Assembly (NCBI GenBank): GCA_017795045.1 | Contig: CP051244.1 | Span: 196,009-260,008 of the forward strand | Length of the DNA: 64,000 nucleotides | Source of the DNA: Allomuricauda sp. | Lineage (GTDB): Bacteria > Bacteroidota > Bacteroidia > Flavobacteriales > Flavobacteriaceae | Direction: 5' to 3' | Shown: positions 45,139 through 54,169 of the stretch, one piece after another | How positions within the stretch are numbered: the stretch's first letter is position 1 | Layout of the letters: every line of letters starts with the position of its first letter | The notes under the pieces: generated by a model | Told to the model about the DNA's origin: nothing | Databases searched by the model: none | What the model saw: only the letters and a program-made list of their open reading frames with translations | Translations under genes and position numbers: made by a program

Positions 45139-47075
45139 ATCCTTGACAAAACCACTTTTTCCGATTCCTTTTCAACCACTTGACGATAAAACTCTTTGAG
45201 TCCCAAATAATAATTTGGAGGAAAAACGGCCGTATTCATGCTTAGTTCAACACGAACATTGATAAAGTCTTGGTTTGAGGATATGTTGTACTTGAATTGT
45301 CCCAAATTATCGGGCAACACCATGGCCATGGGTTCGGGCAAATGTTCCACCTTATATCCTTCGGGAATGTTAATGGTAATCATGTATCGGTCTTGCCAAG
45401 GAAACCCATAATCTATTGGATATTCCCTTTCCTCCGATTTAAAGGGGTTCTCACTTACGGCCAAATGGAACATGGGTGAGAGATACAATTTTCCTGAAAT
45501 GGATTCAAAGGCATCTTCCTTGAAAAAGTTGAAATTCTGCACTACCGGCTTGTCCAAATCCAGATTGTTCTGCAAATCATAGTCCGAAATCTCTATATCG
45601 CCCAATTCCTTTTCCAGATTTCCTAGAAACGTTTCCTCTGTCCCTCCATTGTATAAATTCCTGAACAGCAACGCATTGTGATTGGTATACTGTTGCCTAC
45701 ACTTGGCATCCATGGAACCGTCATCGTTAAGGTCAACGGTCATCATTATGGCATCCATGGAGCTTTTTCTGGGCATAAGGTCAATTTCTTCAGAGTTTCC
45801 ATTTTCCGAAATAATTCGTCCAAACCAGTTCAGTGTCCTAGTGGGTAATACATCCATGGTGGTGAAAACATTGGTGGCATCGAACAAATGATATTCCCCA
45901 TCTATTTTGCCCACGGCCACCACGTAGTTGTACCCTTGAAGGGTTGGAAACAAGGGAATTCCATTGTCGCGCGTGCTTACCAAAACGGGGTATGCCGGAA
46001 TATTGGCATGGTTGAGCATGGATACCAACATTAAGTTAATATCAGCGCTGTTTCCTGTTCCTTCCTTGTATGCCTTTCTGGTTCCTTCATCGGAAGTGTA
46101 CCCCACAAAGGAGTTCCATTTTACTTTTTCCTTGACAAATGCCAATATCCTTTTGGCCTTTTCCTGAGGTTCACTGGCGCCTTGAAGGACCATGTTGAGC
46201 TCTTCCTCAAAATAGTTGCTTCGTTTCATTTCATCTCCAAAAGAGCTGTTCTCATAAACCGTCCTTGCCACATCATCCCATGTTTTGGAATATACATCGT
46301 AGGTAGACCCGGGTATTTCCAAGGACATGATCTCAAAGGTGACTCCAGACCTAAAATTGGTAATGTTGGGAACAAACTTTTCCTCTTTTAGAGCCGGAAC
46401 ATCTTGCAAGTTATAGGTAACCTTTGTCACTTCCATGCCCAACCCGGCATCCCTGATCTTATCCACTTTAGGAACAAGGGGAAGGAAGCCCTTCTGTCTT
46501 TGGTTGAATTTAAAATACTCCAAGATTCTCATTTCAGCCTCCAGCCTTTTTATGGGAATGGAATGTTGAAAAACGAACTCATCTATATTCTGCACAAAGG
46601 GCGATGTTATCCTATATTGATACTCCACAACAGATCCCGCCTTTACATTGGGCATGGTAAACTTAACTTGGTTCCTATTCTTTGACTGTTGGGATTTAAA
46701 GATGCTGCCTTTGCCCAGCTTGGTCTCAACAACTTTACCCCCCTCCAAGGTATAGGTATATCCTTTGATGGAAGTGGCCTTCTCATCCGACGCCCCACTT
46801 TCGTATAGATCAATGGTCTTAGTAGCGTAATCAAACCCGTCCGTATTATAGATTTTTATTCGCTCATGCACCTCCGTCACCAGATTAAGCCCCACCCCGC
46901 TGTTGTAGGTATAGTAGGATTCCCGCTTTTTCAACAGATAAGCAGCAGCAGCCGATGTATCCTTGGGATGGGTGGCTTCCATAAGTTCTTCCTTGGAAAT
47001 TTTCCCGAATTTCAATTCCTGTCCTTGGGCACAGACCGAAACCAGGGCAATCAGTAACGCGATTTTTCGTATCAT
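45135..47075 (-). CDS. DUF3857/transglutaminase-like secreted protein 2 (catalytic Cys and His absent)
   Basis: This has the same architecture as its neighbours: a signal peptide (to about 19, CAQGQ), DUF3857, a transglutaminase core and a beta-rich C-terminus. In the core GTGNSADIN places Ser343 at the Cys position, and GYNYVVA places Tyr384 at the His position. HLFDAT keeps the Asp (399). It is probably a non-catalytic binding or scaffold protein. It overlaps the genes on both sides by 4 bp, so the three are translationally coupled. Confidence 0.82.
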   Translation of the reverse strand: MIRKIALLIALVSVCAQGQELKFGKISKEELMEATHPKDTSAAAAYLLKKRESYYTYNSGVGLNLVTEVHERIKIYNTDGFDYATKTIDLYESGASDEKATSIKGYTYTLEGGKVVETKLGKGSIFKSQQSKNRNQVKFTMPNVKAGSVVEYQYRITSPFVQNIDEFVFQHSIPIKRLEAEMRILEYFKFNQRQKGFLPLVPKVDKIRDAGLGMEVTKVTYNLQDVPALKEEKFVPNITNFRSGVTFEIMSLEIPGSTYDVYSKTWDDVARTVYENSSFGDEMKRSNYFEEELNMVLQGASEPQEKAKRILAFVKEKVKWNSFVGYTSDEGTRKAYKEGTGNSADINLMLVSMLNHANIPAYPVLVSTRDNGIPLFPTLQGYNYVVAVGKIDGEYHLFDATNVFTTMDVLPTRTLNWFGRIISENGNSEEIDLMPRKSSMDAIMMTVDLNDDGSMDAKCRQQYTNHNALLFRNLYNGGTEETFLGNLEKELGDIEISDYDLQNNLDLDKPVVQNFNFFKEDAFESISGKLYLSPMFHLAVSENPFKSEEREYPIDYGFPWQDRYMITINIPEGYKVEHLPEPMAMVLPDNLGQFKYNISSNQDFINVRVELSMNTAVFPPNYYLGLKEFYRQVVEKESEKVVLSRI

Positions 47076-48979
47076 AGGTCTTGACGTTTTAAAACAATTT
47101 TTTGGTTGTCCATTTTGGCAATGGTCCTTCTAAAAGATCTGTACTTGTTATAGTCCTCTTTGGGATAATTGCCTTTTTTTATGAGTAGCTTTCTCTTATA
47201 CAATAATTCCGTATCGCTCTTTTTCACAACCTCAACTTCATAGGTTCCAAATTTGATCTCCTCCTTGTGTTTCTCCGGCAAAAAAGTGAATGCGAAGTTC
47301 TTGGGCAATTGGATGGTAAACTCATCCTCATCCAAATATCCCCGTTGGATCACAAATGAATGTTTTCTGTTCCGATATCTGGGAGGTATAAAAGAATTGT
47401 TATCCAACACGTTCAAAGTCAATAAATAATCATCCCCGTTCTTGGACACAAAATCATGGGCCTTTAACTGGACTTTCTCCGTAAAAACCACATCATCCCT
47501 ATTGTTTTCGAAACTAAAATCAGAGATGGACAACCCATTGATGTTGCCCCAAAAGTTTTTGTAATATTCGATGATATCTTCTTTCTTGTTCCCCTCCAAT
47601 CCAAAATGATTGTCATAACGAACGCCCATGGTTTCAATAGTGACATCGGCCTCAAGGGAAAGGTCCTCCTGAATTGTATAGGTTGAAGTCATCCGCATGA
47701 GGTTTTCTTCATTTACATAGGAAGTTGTGGTAACAATTTCCCCGCCATCGGGCTTTACGATCAAAACTTTTCTATCATCCGTAAAGTCCCCTATAAATCC
47801 GAAAGGATGTACTTGGGATGTACAATCAATCCAATAATATTCTCCTTGGTAGGGAATGGCAACAATAGCATGGTTGCCTTGGGAAAGATCCGCAAAATCT
47901 TCCTTGAAATCGACTTTGGTGCCCCCTGCCTCCACTACGGCATAGTACGATTCCACCCCAACAGCCTTCAGCAGGGCCATGGTATAATTGGAAAGCCCTT
48001 TACAGTCCCCGTATTTTACCCTATCCACCTCAATGGCACTTATCGGCTGAAAACCTCCTATTCCTATCTGCACACTGATATACCTTGTGTTGTCCTGCAT
48101 GTATTGGTAGACGATCTTCGCCTTTTCAATATCATCATCCACTCCTTCCACAAGCCCCCTTACCTTTTGTACCGTGCCGTCCTCCAAATCTGCACGACCA
48201 GATAACAGCTCCTTCTGGATCCAGAGTCCCAAATCGTTCCAATTGTCCACCTTGGCATTATAACCCTTGTAATGAAAATTGGGTAACCGTACCGATAATT
48301 TTGGACATATGGCATTGAATGACGGGCTAAGGCTTTCCGCTACCACTGCCGGGATGTTTTTGGCCGTATAGCTTATTTTTCCTTGACTTTCATCCTTATC
48401 AACAGTAATGTCAAAAAGGTTTGATTCCTCAATGATCGGTTTCAAACCATTGGAAAGGTAACTGATGGCATATTTACTTTCCTCCACACTGATATCATAC
48501 CCCGATAAAAAATACCATGGAGGCAAAATGCCCGTATCCGAGGTTTCAATCTCATAACTAAATTCCAATGTATATGGGTATTGAACGGGCACATATCTAT
48601 AATACAGTAATCTATCGTCCAGATAAAGGGAAAAACCATCCACTGCGGCTATATCATTAAAGTCCCTACGCTTGATCCGCTGAATCTCATTTCCAGAAGC
48701 ATCATAGACTACGGCTTCAATTTTCTTTATTTTTTTCTCTTTGTCATAAAATGCCCGTGTTCTGGCAAAGGCATCGCCAGATTTGTTCAGCACCGTGACT
48801 ACTTGCCTTGCGGTATAGGTCATTCTATCCATGGCCTCAATACGGATATCCATCTCATCAAGCCGGGCCACAGCATCGGCATTCTCCATCAGTTCTGCTG
48901 GAATAGTATGATAGCTGTAGTTTTGGGAAAACGAAAAATGGACACTAAGAATCAGTAGGCATTGGAAAAGAGCACGCAT
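47072..48979 (-). CDS. DUF3857/transglutaminase-like secreted protein 1 (intact catalytic triad)
   Basis: This is the first gene of the trio. It has a signal peptide (to about 19, SFSQ), a DUF3857 domain (about 40-230) and a transglutaminase domain with Cys326 (KYGDCKGLS), His370 (QGNHAIVA) and Asp385 (YWIDCTS). A papain-like peptidase or transglutaminase activity in the periplasm or at the cell surface is plausible. The substrate is unknown. It ends in an ATGA overlap with the next gene. Confidence 0.84.
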   Translation of the reverse strand: MRALFQCLLILSVHFSFSQNYSYHTIPAELMENADAVARLDEMDIRIEAMDRMTYTARQVVTVLNKSGDAFARTRAFYDKEKKIKKIEAVVYDASGNEIQRIKRRDFNDIAAVDGFSLYLDDRLLYYRYVPVQYPYTLEFSYEIETSDTGILPPWYFLSGYDISVEESKYAISYLSNGLKPIIEESNLFDITVDKDESQGKISYTAKNIPAVVAESLSPSFNAICPKLSVRLPNFHYKGYNAKVDNWNDLGLWIQKELLSGRADLEDGTVQKVRGLVEGVDDDIEKAKIVYQYMQDNTRYISVQIGIGGFQPISAIEVDRVKYGDCKGLSNYTMALLKAVGVESYYAVVEAGGTKVDFKEDFADLSQGNHAIVAIPYQGEYYWIDCTSQVHPFGFIGDFTDDRKVLIVKPDGGEIVTTTSYVNEENLMRMTSTYTIQEDLSLEADVTIETMGVRYDNHFGLEGNKKEDIIEYYKNFWGNINGLSISDFSFENNRDDVVFTEKVQLKAHDFVSKNGDDYLLTLNVLDNNSFIPPRYRNRKHSFVIQRGYLDEDEFTIQLPKNFAFTFLPEKHKEEIKFGTYEVEVVKKSDTELLYKRKLLIKKGNYPKEDYNKYRSFRRTIAKMDNQKIVLKRQDL

Positions 48980-49060
48980 TGTTGAGGTTGATCGGTTACA
49001 TTACTATAGCAATATGACCAATTTCTTACAAAAACGGAAACCTAAATCGACAAAAGATCG

Positions 49061-49513
49061 TTATTCCTTGTTCTTTGTATCGATAAGGATGGTCACGGGA
49101 CCGTCGTTCAGGAGCTCTACCTTCATGTCGGCACCAAAAACACCTGTACCGACCTCTTTACCAAGGTCCTGCTCCAGCTTTTTCACAAAAGCTTCATAGA
49201 TGGGAATGGCCACATCGGGTTTTGAGGCTTTGATATAAGATGGCCTGTTACCCTTTTTGGTCAAGGCGTGCAGGGTAAACTGACTTACCACTATGACCTC
49301 TCCCCCAATATCCAGAACGGAGCGGTTCATAACTTCATCATCGTCATTGAAAATCCGGAGATTGACCATTTTTTTGGACAGCCATTCGATATCCTCTTTA
49401 CCATCGGCATCCTCTATGCCCAACAGTACCAAGAGACCTTGGCCTATGTTTGCTATTTTTGTCCCATCCACTGTGACACTGGCGCTGGATACGCGCTGTA
49501 TAACCGCTCTCAT
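49061..49513 (-). CDS. dtd: D-aminoacyl-tRNA deacylase
   Basis: This enzyme hydrolyses D-aminoacyl-tRNAs (for example D-Tyr-tRNA), preventing D-amino-acid incorporation. The start MRAVIQRVSSASVTVDG and the active-site segments VVSQFTLHA and NRPSYIKASKP are diagnostic. The second motif normally contains a Gly-Pro pair (cf. GDGPVT at the C-terminus, here LNDGPVT). The start overlaps the rsgA stop by one base. Length (150) is normal. Confidence 0.95.
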   Translation of the reverse strand: MRAVIQRVSSASVTVDGTKIANIGQGLLVLLGIEDADGKEDIEWLSKKMVNLRIFNDDDEVMNRSVLDIGGEVIVVSQFTLHALTKKGNRPSYIKASKPDVAIPIYEAFVKKLEQDLGKEVGTGVFGADMKVELLNDGPVTILIDTKNKE

Positions 49514-50463
49514 TAACGTTCCCTGTAATTATCCGTTCTGTAATTTTCTTCTTCCCCGGTTATCATCTGAACATAGCTCCTATATCTGCTCCATGCAATT
49601 TCGTCGTTCTCCAACGCTTGCTTTATGGCACATTTGGGTTCATCCATATGCAGACAATTATTGAACTTGCATTGGGATTTCAGCTCAAAAAACTCTGGAA
49701 AATAGTCGCCAATCTCGTCGGGTTCCATATCCACTATACCAAATCCCTTTATTCCGGGGGTATCAATAATCCTTGCCCCAAACGACAGATCGTACATCTC
49801 TGCAAAGGTAGTAGTGTGTTGTCCTTGAAGGTGTTGTTCGGAAATTTCCGCGGTCTTCAATTGAAGTCCGGGTTCCAAGGCATTGACCAAAGTGGATTTC
49901 CCCACACCGGAGTGCCCTGAGAACATGCTTGTTTTGTCTTTCATCAAATCCTTGACCAAGTCAACATTCTCTCCTTCCTTGGCGGCGAGTTCAATACAGT
50001 GGTACCCAATTTTTCGATACAGATCGATCAAATACTTCACTTCTGCCACCTCATCGACATCATAGACATCCATCTTATTGAACAGAAGTACCACAGGGAT
50101 GTCATATGCCTCCGCCGTCACCAAAAAACGGTCTATAAAACTGGTAAAGGTGGTAGGGTTGTTCAGCGTGATCAATAAGAAAACCTGGTCCAGATTGGCT
50201 GCTATGATGTGGGTCTGTTTGGAAAGTTTCACCGACTTTCGAATGATGTAGTTCTTCCGCTCCCCTATTTCAGAAATAACGCCAACGGGTTCATCCCCAA
50301 TCTTTTCCAAATCAAAGGTAACAAAGTCCCCCACCGCAATGGGATTGGTACTTTTTATGTTTTGGGTCCGAAACTTGCCTTTGATCCTACACTCATAAAA
50401 AGCCCCATCCTCCGCTTTCACGGTGTACCAACTTCCAGTAGACTTATAGACAATTCCGTTCAC
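49513..50463 (-). CDS. rsgA: Ribosome small-subunit biogenesis GTPase RsgA
   Basis: This is a circularly permuted GTPase for late 30S maturation. It has an OB domain (residues 1-70), G4 (FNKMD), G1 (GHSGVGKSTLVNAL), G3 (DTPGIKGFG) and a C-terminal zinc knuckle (CKFNNCLHMDEPKCAIKQA). Length (316) is normal. Confidence 0.95.
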   Translation of the reverse strand: MNGIVYKSTGSWYTVKAEDGAFYECRIKGKFRTQNIKSTNPIAVGDFVTFDLEKIGDEPVGVISEIGERKNYIIRKSVKLSKQTHIIAANLDQVFLLITLNNPTTFTSFIDRFLVTAEAYDIPVVLLFNKMDVYDVDEVAEVKYLIDLYRKIGYHCIELAAKEGENVDLVKDLMKDKTSMFSGHSGVGKSTLVNALEPGLQLKTAEISEQHLQGQHTTTFAEMYDLSFGARIIDTPGIKGFGIVDMEPDEIGDYFPEFFELKSQCKFNNCLHMDEPKCAIKQALENDEIAWSRYRSYVQMITGEEENYRTDNYRER

Positions 50464-50515
50464 TATTTGTTCATATTTACCTGCAAAGAAACAATAATCC
50501 TTGTTTTTGTCCGTA

Positions 50516-50523
50516 TATCTTTG
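50516..50523 (+). promoter_or_regulatory. -7 promoter element of the secreted-protein gene at 50557
   Basis: TATCTTTG is an exact TANNTTTG match located 33 bp upstream of the ATG at 50557. It supports that start over longer frames reaching into rsgA. Confidence 0.5.
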
Positions 50524-50556
50524 TTTACAGTTTTAACAATCAATCTCATATTTATC

Positions 50557-50997
50557 ATGAAAAAAATCATTTTTACCGCTGCGATCGCACTTGCTTCCCT
50601 GTTCAGTATGAATGCCCAGGAATACAAGGTAATCACCAGTGTAGAATCCATTGTACCCAACGGTCTGGGTAGATCTAGGATCATTAACGCCCTTGAAGAC
50701 AAGGATTACAAGGAATTTACAAGTGTACAGACCGAGGACGACAACACCCGAAACAAATCGGACAGAAGTGATATCCGTGTAAAGAATTTTGAGGAAACCA
50801 AATTATTGAACTTCTATAATTTGGGAGGAATCCGTTTCCAGAACATTGCCGCCAATGATGCCATGATCACCTCCATGATCAACGATATGATCGCCAATGG
50901 CTGGGAATTGGCCTTTGTGGTAAGTGGTGTGGAAAGTGAAGGCGGAAAAGGCGATGGCCAAGGTATCTTCATTACGCGATACATCTTTAGGAAATAA
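50557..50997 (+). CDS. Small secreted protein of unknown function
   Basis: This is a 146-residue protein with a clear signal peptide (MKKIIFTAAIALASLFSMNA, cleavage before QE). The mature part contains SVESIVPNGLGRSRII and ends in a beta-rich ITRYIFRK. No family is recognised. It ends at a strong bidirectional terminator shared with the aromatic operon. Confidence 0.75.
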   Translation: MKKIIFTAAIALASLFSMNAQEYKVITSVESIVPNGLGRSRIINALEDKDYKEFTSVQTEDDNTRNKSDRSDIRVKNFEETKLLNFYNLGGIRFQNIAANDAMITSMINDMIANGWELAFVVSGVESEGGKGDGQGIFITRYIFRK

Positions 50998-51022
50998 ATA
51001 CAGACAATTGTTCTGTAAAAAG

Positions 51023-51052
51023 AAAAAGGCCCAACAATTGTTGGGCCTTTTT
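51023..51052. terminator. Bidirectional terminator between the secreted-protein gene and the aromatic operon
   Basis: This is a perfect 30-bp palindrome centred on CAACAATTGTTG: the GGCCCAACAA stem is flanked by A5 and T5, so it works on both strands. Confidence 0.92.
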
Positions 51053-51072
51053 CATATTCACTCTTTCCTTGC

Positions 51073-52155
51073 TTAAGAATTGATGATCTTCTCTTGGTGG
51101 TTGATGGATTCTTGGTGAATGGCCTTGAACATCTTCAAGACAAATTCCTCGCTCAATCCTCGTTGCTCCCCTTCCAAGATCATATTGCCCAAAATGGCAT
51201 TCCATCGATTGCTTTGAAGTACGGCTACGTTTTTTTGCTTCTTCAAGGCACCAATACCATCGGAAACTTTCATACGCTTGCCCAAAAGATCTACCAATTG
51301 GTTGTCCAAAATATCAATCTGGGCCCTTAGGTTACTCAAGTTGTTATTGTACTCCGCTTCCTCGTCGGTTTCCTTTCTGATACGCAAATCCTTCATGATC
51401 TGTATCAAGCTTTTTGGGGTCACCTGTTGTGCGGCATCACTCCACGCATTGTCTGGATCGTAATGGGTTTCTATGATCAAACCATCAAAATTCAAGTCCA
51501 AAGCAGTTTGCGACACATCAAAGATCATATCCCGGTTACCGGTAATATGGCTTGGGTCATTGATGATGGGCAGATCAGGGAACTTGGTCTGAAGTTCAAT
51601 GGCCAACTGCCATTCTGGAATATTTCGGTACTTGGTTTTTTCGTAGGTTGAAAATCCACGGTGGATCACCCCCAACTTTTTAATATCCGCTGAATACAGA
51701 CGCTCCACAGCTCCCAACCAAAGGGAAAGGTCTGGGTTTACCGGGTTTTTAACCAACACGATCTTGTCCGTGCCCTTAAGGGCATCTGCAATTTCTTGGA
51801 CGATGAAAGGGCTTACCGTAGATCGTGCCCCGATCCACAATAGGTCAATATCATGTTCCAAAGCCAAATCAACATGGGCTTTGTTGGCCACTTCGGTAGC
51901 CGTTTTTAAACCGGTTTCCTCCTTTACTTTTTGCAACCACTTCAATCCAATGGCCCCTACACCTTCAAAATTCCCGGGGCGGGTTCTTGGTTTCCAAATA
52001 CCGGAACGAAAGTAATTGACATCCGTATCCTTAAGTTCATGCGCAATCTTCAGCACCTGTTCTTCGGTTTCGGCACTGCAGGGACCTGCAATCACCAATG
52101 GATGCGATAGGTTCATGTCATCCAACCATTTCCTCATTTGCTTACTGTTTTCCAT
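51073..52155 (-). CDS. Bifunctional DAHP synthase / chorismate mutase
   Basis: Residues 1-260 form a DAHP synthase of the short KDO8P-synthase-like type (VIAGPCSAETEEQ, FRSGIWKPRTRPG, GTDKIVLVKNPVNPD, NDPSHITGNRD). Residues about 265-355 form an AroQ-type chorismate mutase (LRAQIDILDNQLVDLLGKRM). It thus combines the first step of the shikimate pathway with the branch-point step to prephenate. It is the last gene of the attenuator-controlled operon, 1 bp after tyrA. Confidence 0.93.
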   Translation of the reverse strand: MENSKQMRKWLDDMNLSHPLVIAGPCSAETEEQVLKIAHELKDTDVNYFRSGIWKPRTRPGNFEGVGAIGLKWLQKVKEETGLKTATEVANKAHVDLALEHDIDLLWIGARSTVSPFIVQEIADALKGTDKIVLVKNPVNPDLSLWLGAVERLYSADIKKLGVIHRGFSTYEKTKYRNIPEWQLAIELQTKFPDLPIINDPSHITGNRDMIFDVSQTALDLNFDGLIIETHYDPDNAWSDAAQQVTPKSLIQIMKDLRIRKETDEEAEYNNNLSNLRAQIDILDNQLVDLLGKRMKVSDGIGALKKQKNVAVLQSNRWNAILGNMILEGEQRGLSEEFVLKMFKAIHQESINHQEKIINS

Positions 52156-52156
52156 A

Positions 52157-53023
52157 CTATGTTCTGTTTTTTGTGAGTGGAATTCCTTTTAATATCTGTT
52201 TTATCTTATTTGTATTGCTCATCTCCGTGTGCACCTTTCCATACTCTTGGTCCAAAAGGAGTTGTTTAAAATTTTCAAGGTTTTGGATGTACTCCTCCAA
52301 AGTTTCCACCACATTGTCCCTGTTCTGCTCAAAAATGGGGGTCCACATGTCCGGAGAACTTTTGGCCAAACGCACCGTACTCTCAAAACCACTTCCCGCC
52401 ATGTCAAAAATATCACGCTCGTTCTTTTCTTTCTCAATTACGGTCTTTCCCAACATAAATGAGCTGATATGTGACAAATGCGATACGTAGGCAATATGCT
52501 TGTCGTGGGCCTCTGGATTCATGTACCGGATACGCATTTGCATCTTTTGAAAAATGTCCAAAGCCTTTTCCTGAAGCTTAAAGGCCGTTTTTTCTACCTC
52601 GCATATAATATTGGTCTTTCCTTCGTACAAACCGTTTATGGCCGCGGAAGGTCCCGAAAATTCCGTACCCGCAATGGGGTGGCACGCCATAAAATTTCTC
52701 CGATTGGGGTGATCTGCCACTGATTCACAAATCAAACGTTTGGTGGATCCCGCATCCATGACCACGGTCTCGTCTCCCACAACATCCAAAATCTTAGGCA
52801 ATTCGTGTACCAAGGCGTTCACGGGAATGCTCACATAGACCACATCGGCAGTGGCCAAGACCCCATAATCCCCTTTTTCATCAATCAGGTTCAGTTCCAA
52901 GGCCTCATCCAAATGGGAATCGTTCTTATCAATCCCGATAATATGGGCCTCTGGAAACAATTGCTTTACATCTTTTGCAAAAGAACCTCCAATCAACCCT
53001 ATTCCTATGACAACTACGTCCAT
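52157..53023 (-). CDS. tyrA: Prephenate dehydrogenase
   Basis: This NAD(P)-dependent enzyme makes 4-hydroxyphenylpyruvate, the tyrosine precursor. The Rossmann motif GIGLIGGS is at the N-terminus. Conserved HPIAGTEFSGP and SHLSHI segments carry active-site residues. No ACT domain is visible, so feedback control may lie elsewhere in the pathway. Length (288) is normal. Confidence 0.93.
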   Translation of the reverse strand: MDVVVIGIGLIGGSFAKDVKQLFPEAHIIGIDKNDSHLDEALELNLIDEKGDYGVLATADVVYVSIPVNALVHELPKILDVVGDETVVMDAGSTKRLICESVADHPNRRNFMACHPIAGTEFSGPSAAINGLYEGKTNIICEVEKTAFKLQEKALDIFQKMQMRIRYMNPEAHDKHIAYVSHLSHISSFMLGKTVIEKEKNERDIFDMAGSGFESTVRLAKSSPDMWTPIFEQNRDNVVETLEEYIQNLENFKQLLLDQEYGKVHTEMSNTNKIKQILKGIPLTKNRT

Positions 53024-53026
53024 TGC

Positions 53027-54169
53027 TTAAAATCTTTCTATGGCTTCTTTTATTTTTTCCTCTTTCACACAGAGTGAAAAACGGATATACCCCTCTCCAT
53101 TGCTCCCAAATATGGTGCCCGGAGCTATAAATATGTTTTTATCATACAACACTTCATCAACAAATTCCTCAGAAGATGGAGCGCCTTTGGGTAGTTTGCA
53201 CCACACGAACATCCCTACTGCGTCTTCGCTATATGCACAGCCCAATTTGTCCGCCAGTTGGAACATGAGCTTTCGTCTCTTGGTATATACCTCATCCAAA
53301 TCCGCGAACCATTCGGGACCACTCTGCAATGCCGCTATAGCCCCTTTTTGAATACCGTAGAACATGCCGGAGTCCATATTGCTCTTTACTTTGAGCACCG
53401 CATTGATGTTCTCCTTACTTCCCAATACCATTCCCACACGCCATCCGGCCATGTTAAAGGTTTTGCTCAAACTGTTTAGTTCCAAGGTGCAATCCAAGGC
53501 TCCATCTATGGACAAAATACTGGTGGGGTTACTGGACAACACAAAACTGTACGGATTGTCATTGACCAATAAAATATCGTTTGCCTTGGCAAATTCAACC
53601 AAGGACGTCAACTGTTGCATGGTGGCCGTAGCCCCGGTGGGCATATGTGGATAACTCACCCACATCAGCTTCACTTTGGACAAATCTTCCTTGGAAAGTG
53701 CCTCTAGGTCGGGAAACCAACCATTCTCTTCGGAAAGATCGTAGGTTCTTGGAACGGCTTCCACCAATCGGGTCACCGAACCGTAGGTAGGGTATCCCGG
53801 ATTGGGCAACAATACCTCATCACCCACATTCAAGAATGCCATACTGATGTGCATGATCCCTTCCTTAGATCCCATTAAGGGCAATACCCCGAGTGCTGGG
53901 TCTATGCTTACCCCAAATTTTTGTTGATAGAACTCCGCAATGGCTACCCTTAGTTCTGGCAAACCCTGATAGCTTTGGTATTGGTGCGCTCCTGCATCAG
54001 TTATTGAATCCCTTAGGGTGGTCAAAACTTCTGGTGAAGGTGCCAAATCCGGGCTTCCAATTCCCATATTGATAATGGGCCTACCCTGAGCCATAAGCTC
54101 CCGCACCTCCCTCAATTTTTTGGAGAAGTAGTATTCCTGTACACTATTCAATCTATTTGCCGTAATCAT
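53027..54169 (-). CDS. Class I aminotransferase (aromatic type)
   Basis: This is a PLP-dependent fold-type I aminotransferase. The PLP lysine lies in LNSLSKTFNMAGWRVG. NPGYPTYG and NDNPYSFVL are cofactor-binding segments. Placement between pheA and tyrA indicates transamination of phenylpyruvate and 4-hydroxyphenylpyruvate to Phe and Tyr, or of prephenate. It overlaps pheA by 4 bp (ATGA). Confidence 0.92.
   Translation of the reverse strand: MITANRLNSVQEYYFSKKLREVRELMAQGRPIINMGIGSPDLAPSPEVLTTLRDSITDAGAHQYQSYQGLPELRVAIAEFYQQKFGVSIDPALGVLPLMGSKEGIMHISMAFLNVGDEVLLPNPGYPTYGSVTRLVEAVPRTYDLSEENGWFPDLEALSKEDLSKVKLMWVSYPHMPTGATATMQQLTSLVEFAKANDILLVNDNPYSFVLSSNPTSILSIDGALDCTLELNSLSKTFNMAGWRVGMVLGSKENINAVLKVKSNMDSGMFYGIQKGAIAALQSGPEWFADLDEVYTKRRKLMFQLADKLGCAYSEDAVGMFVWCKLPKGAPSSEEFVDEVLYDKNIFIAPGTIFGSNGEGYIRFSLCVKEEKIKEAIERF

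Noticed and set aside
43162..48979. Recent tandem duplication of one DUF3857 gene
   Set aside because: The three proteins share architecture but little identical sequence by eye, so any duplication is ancient.
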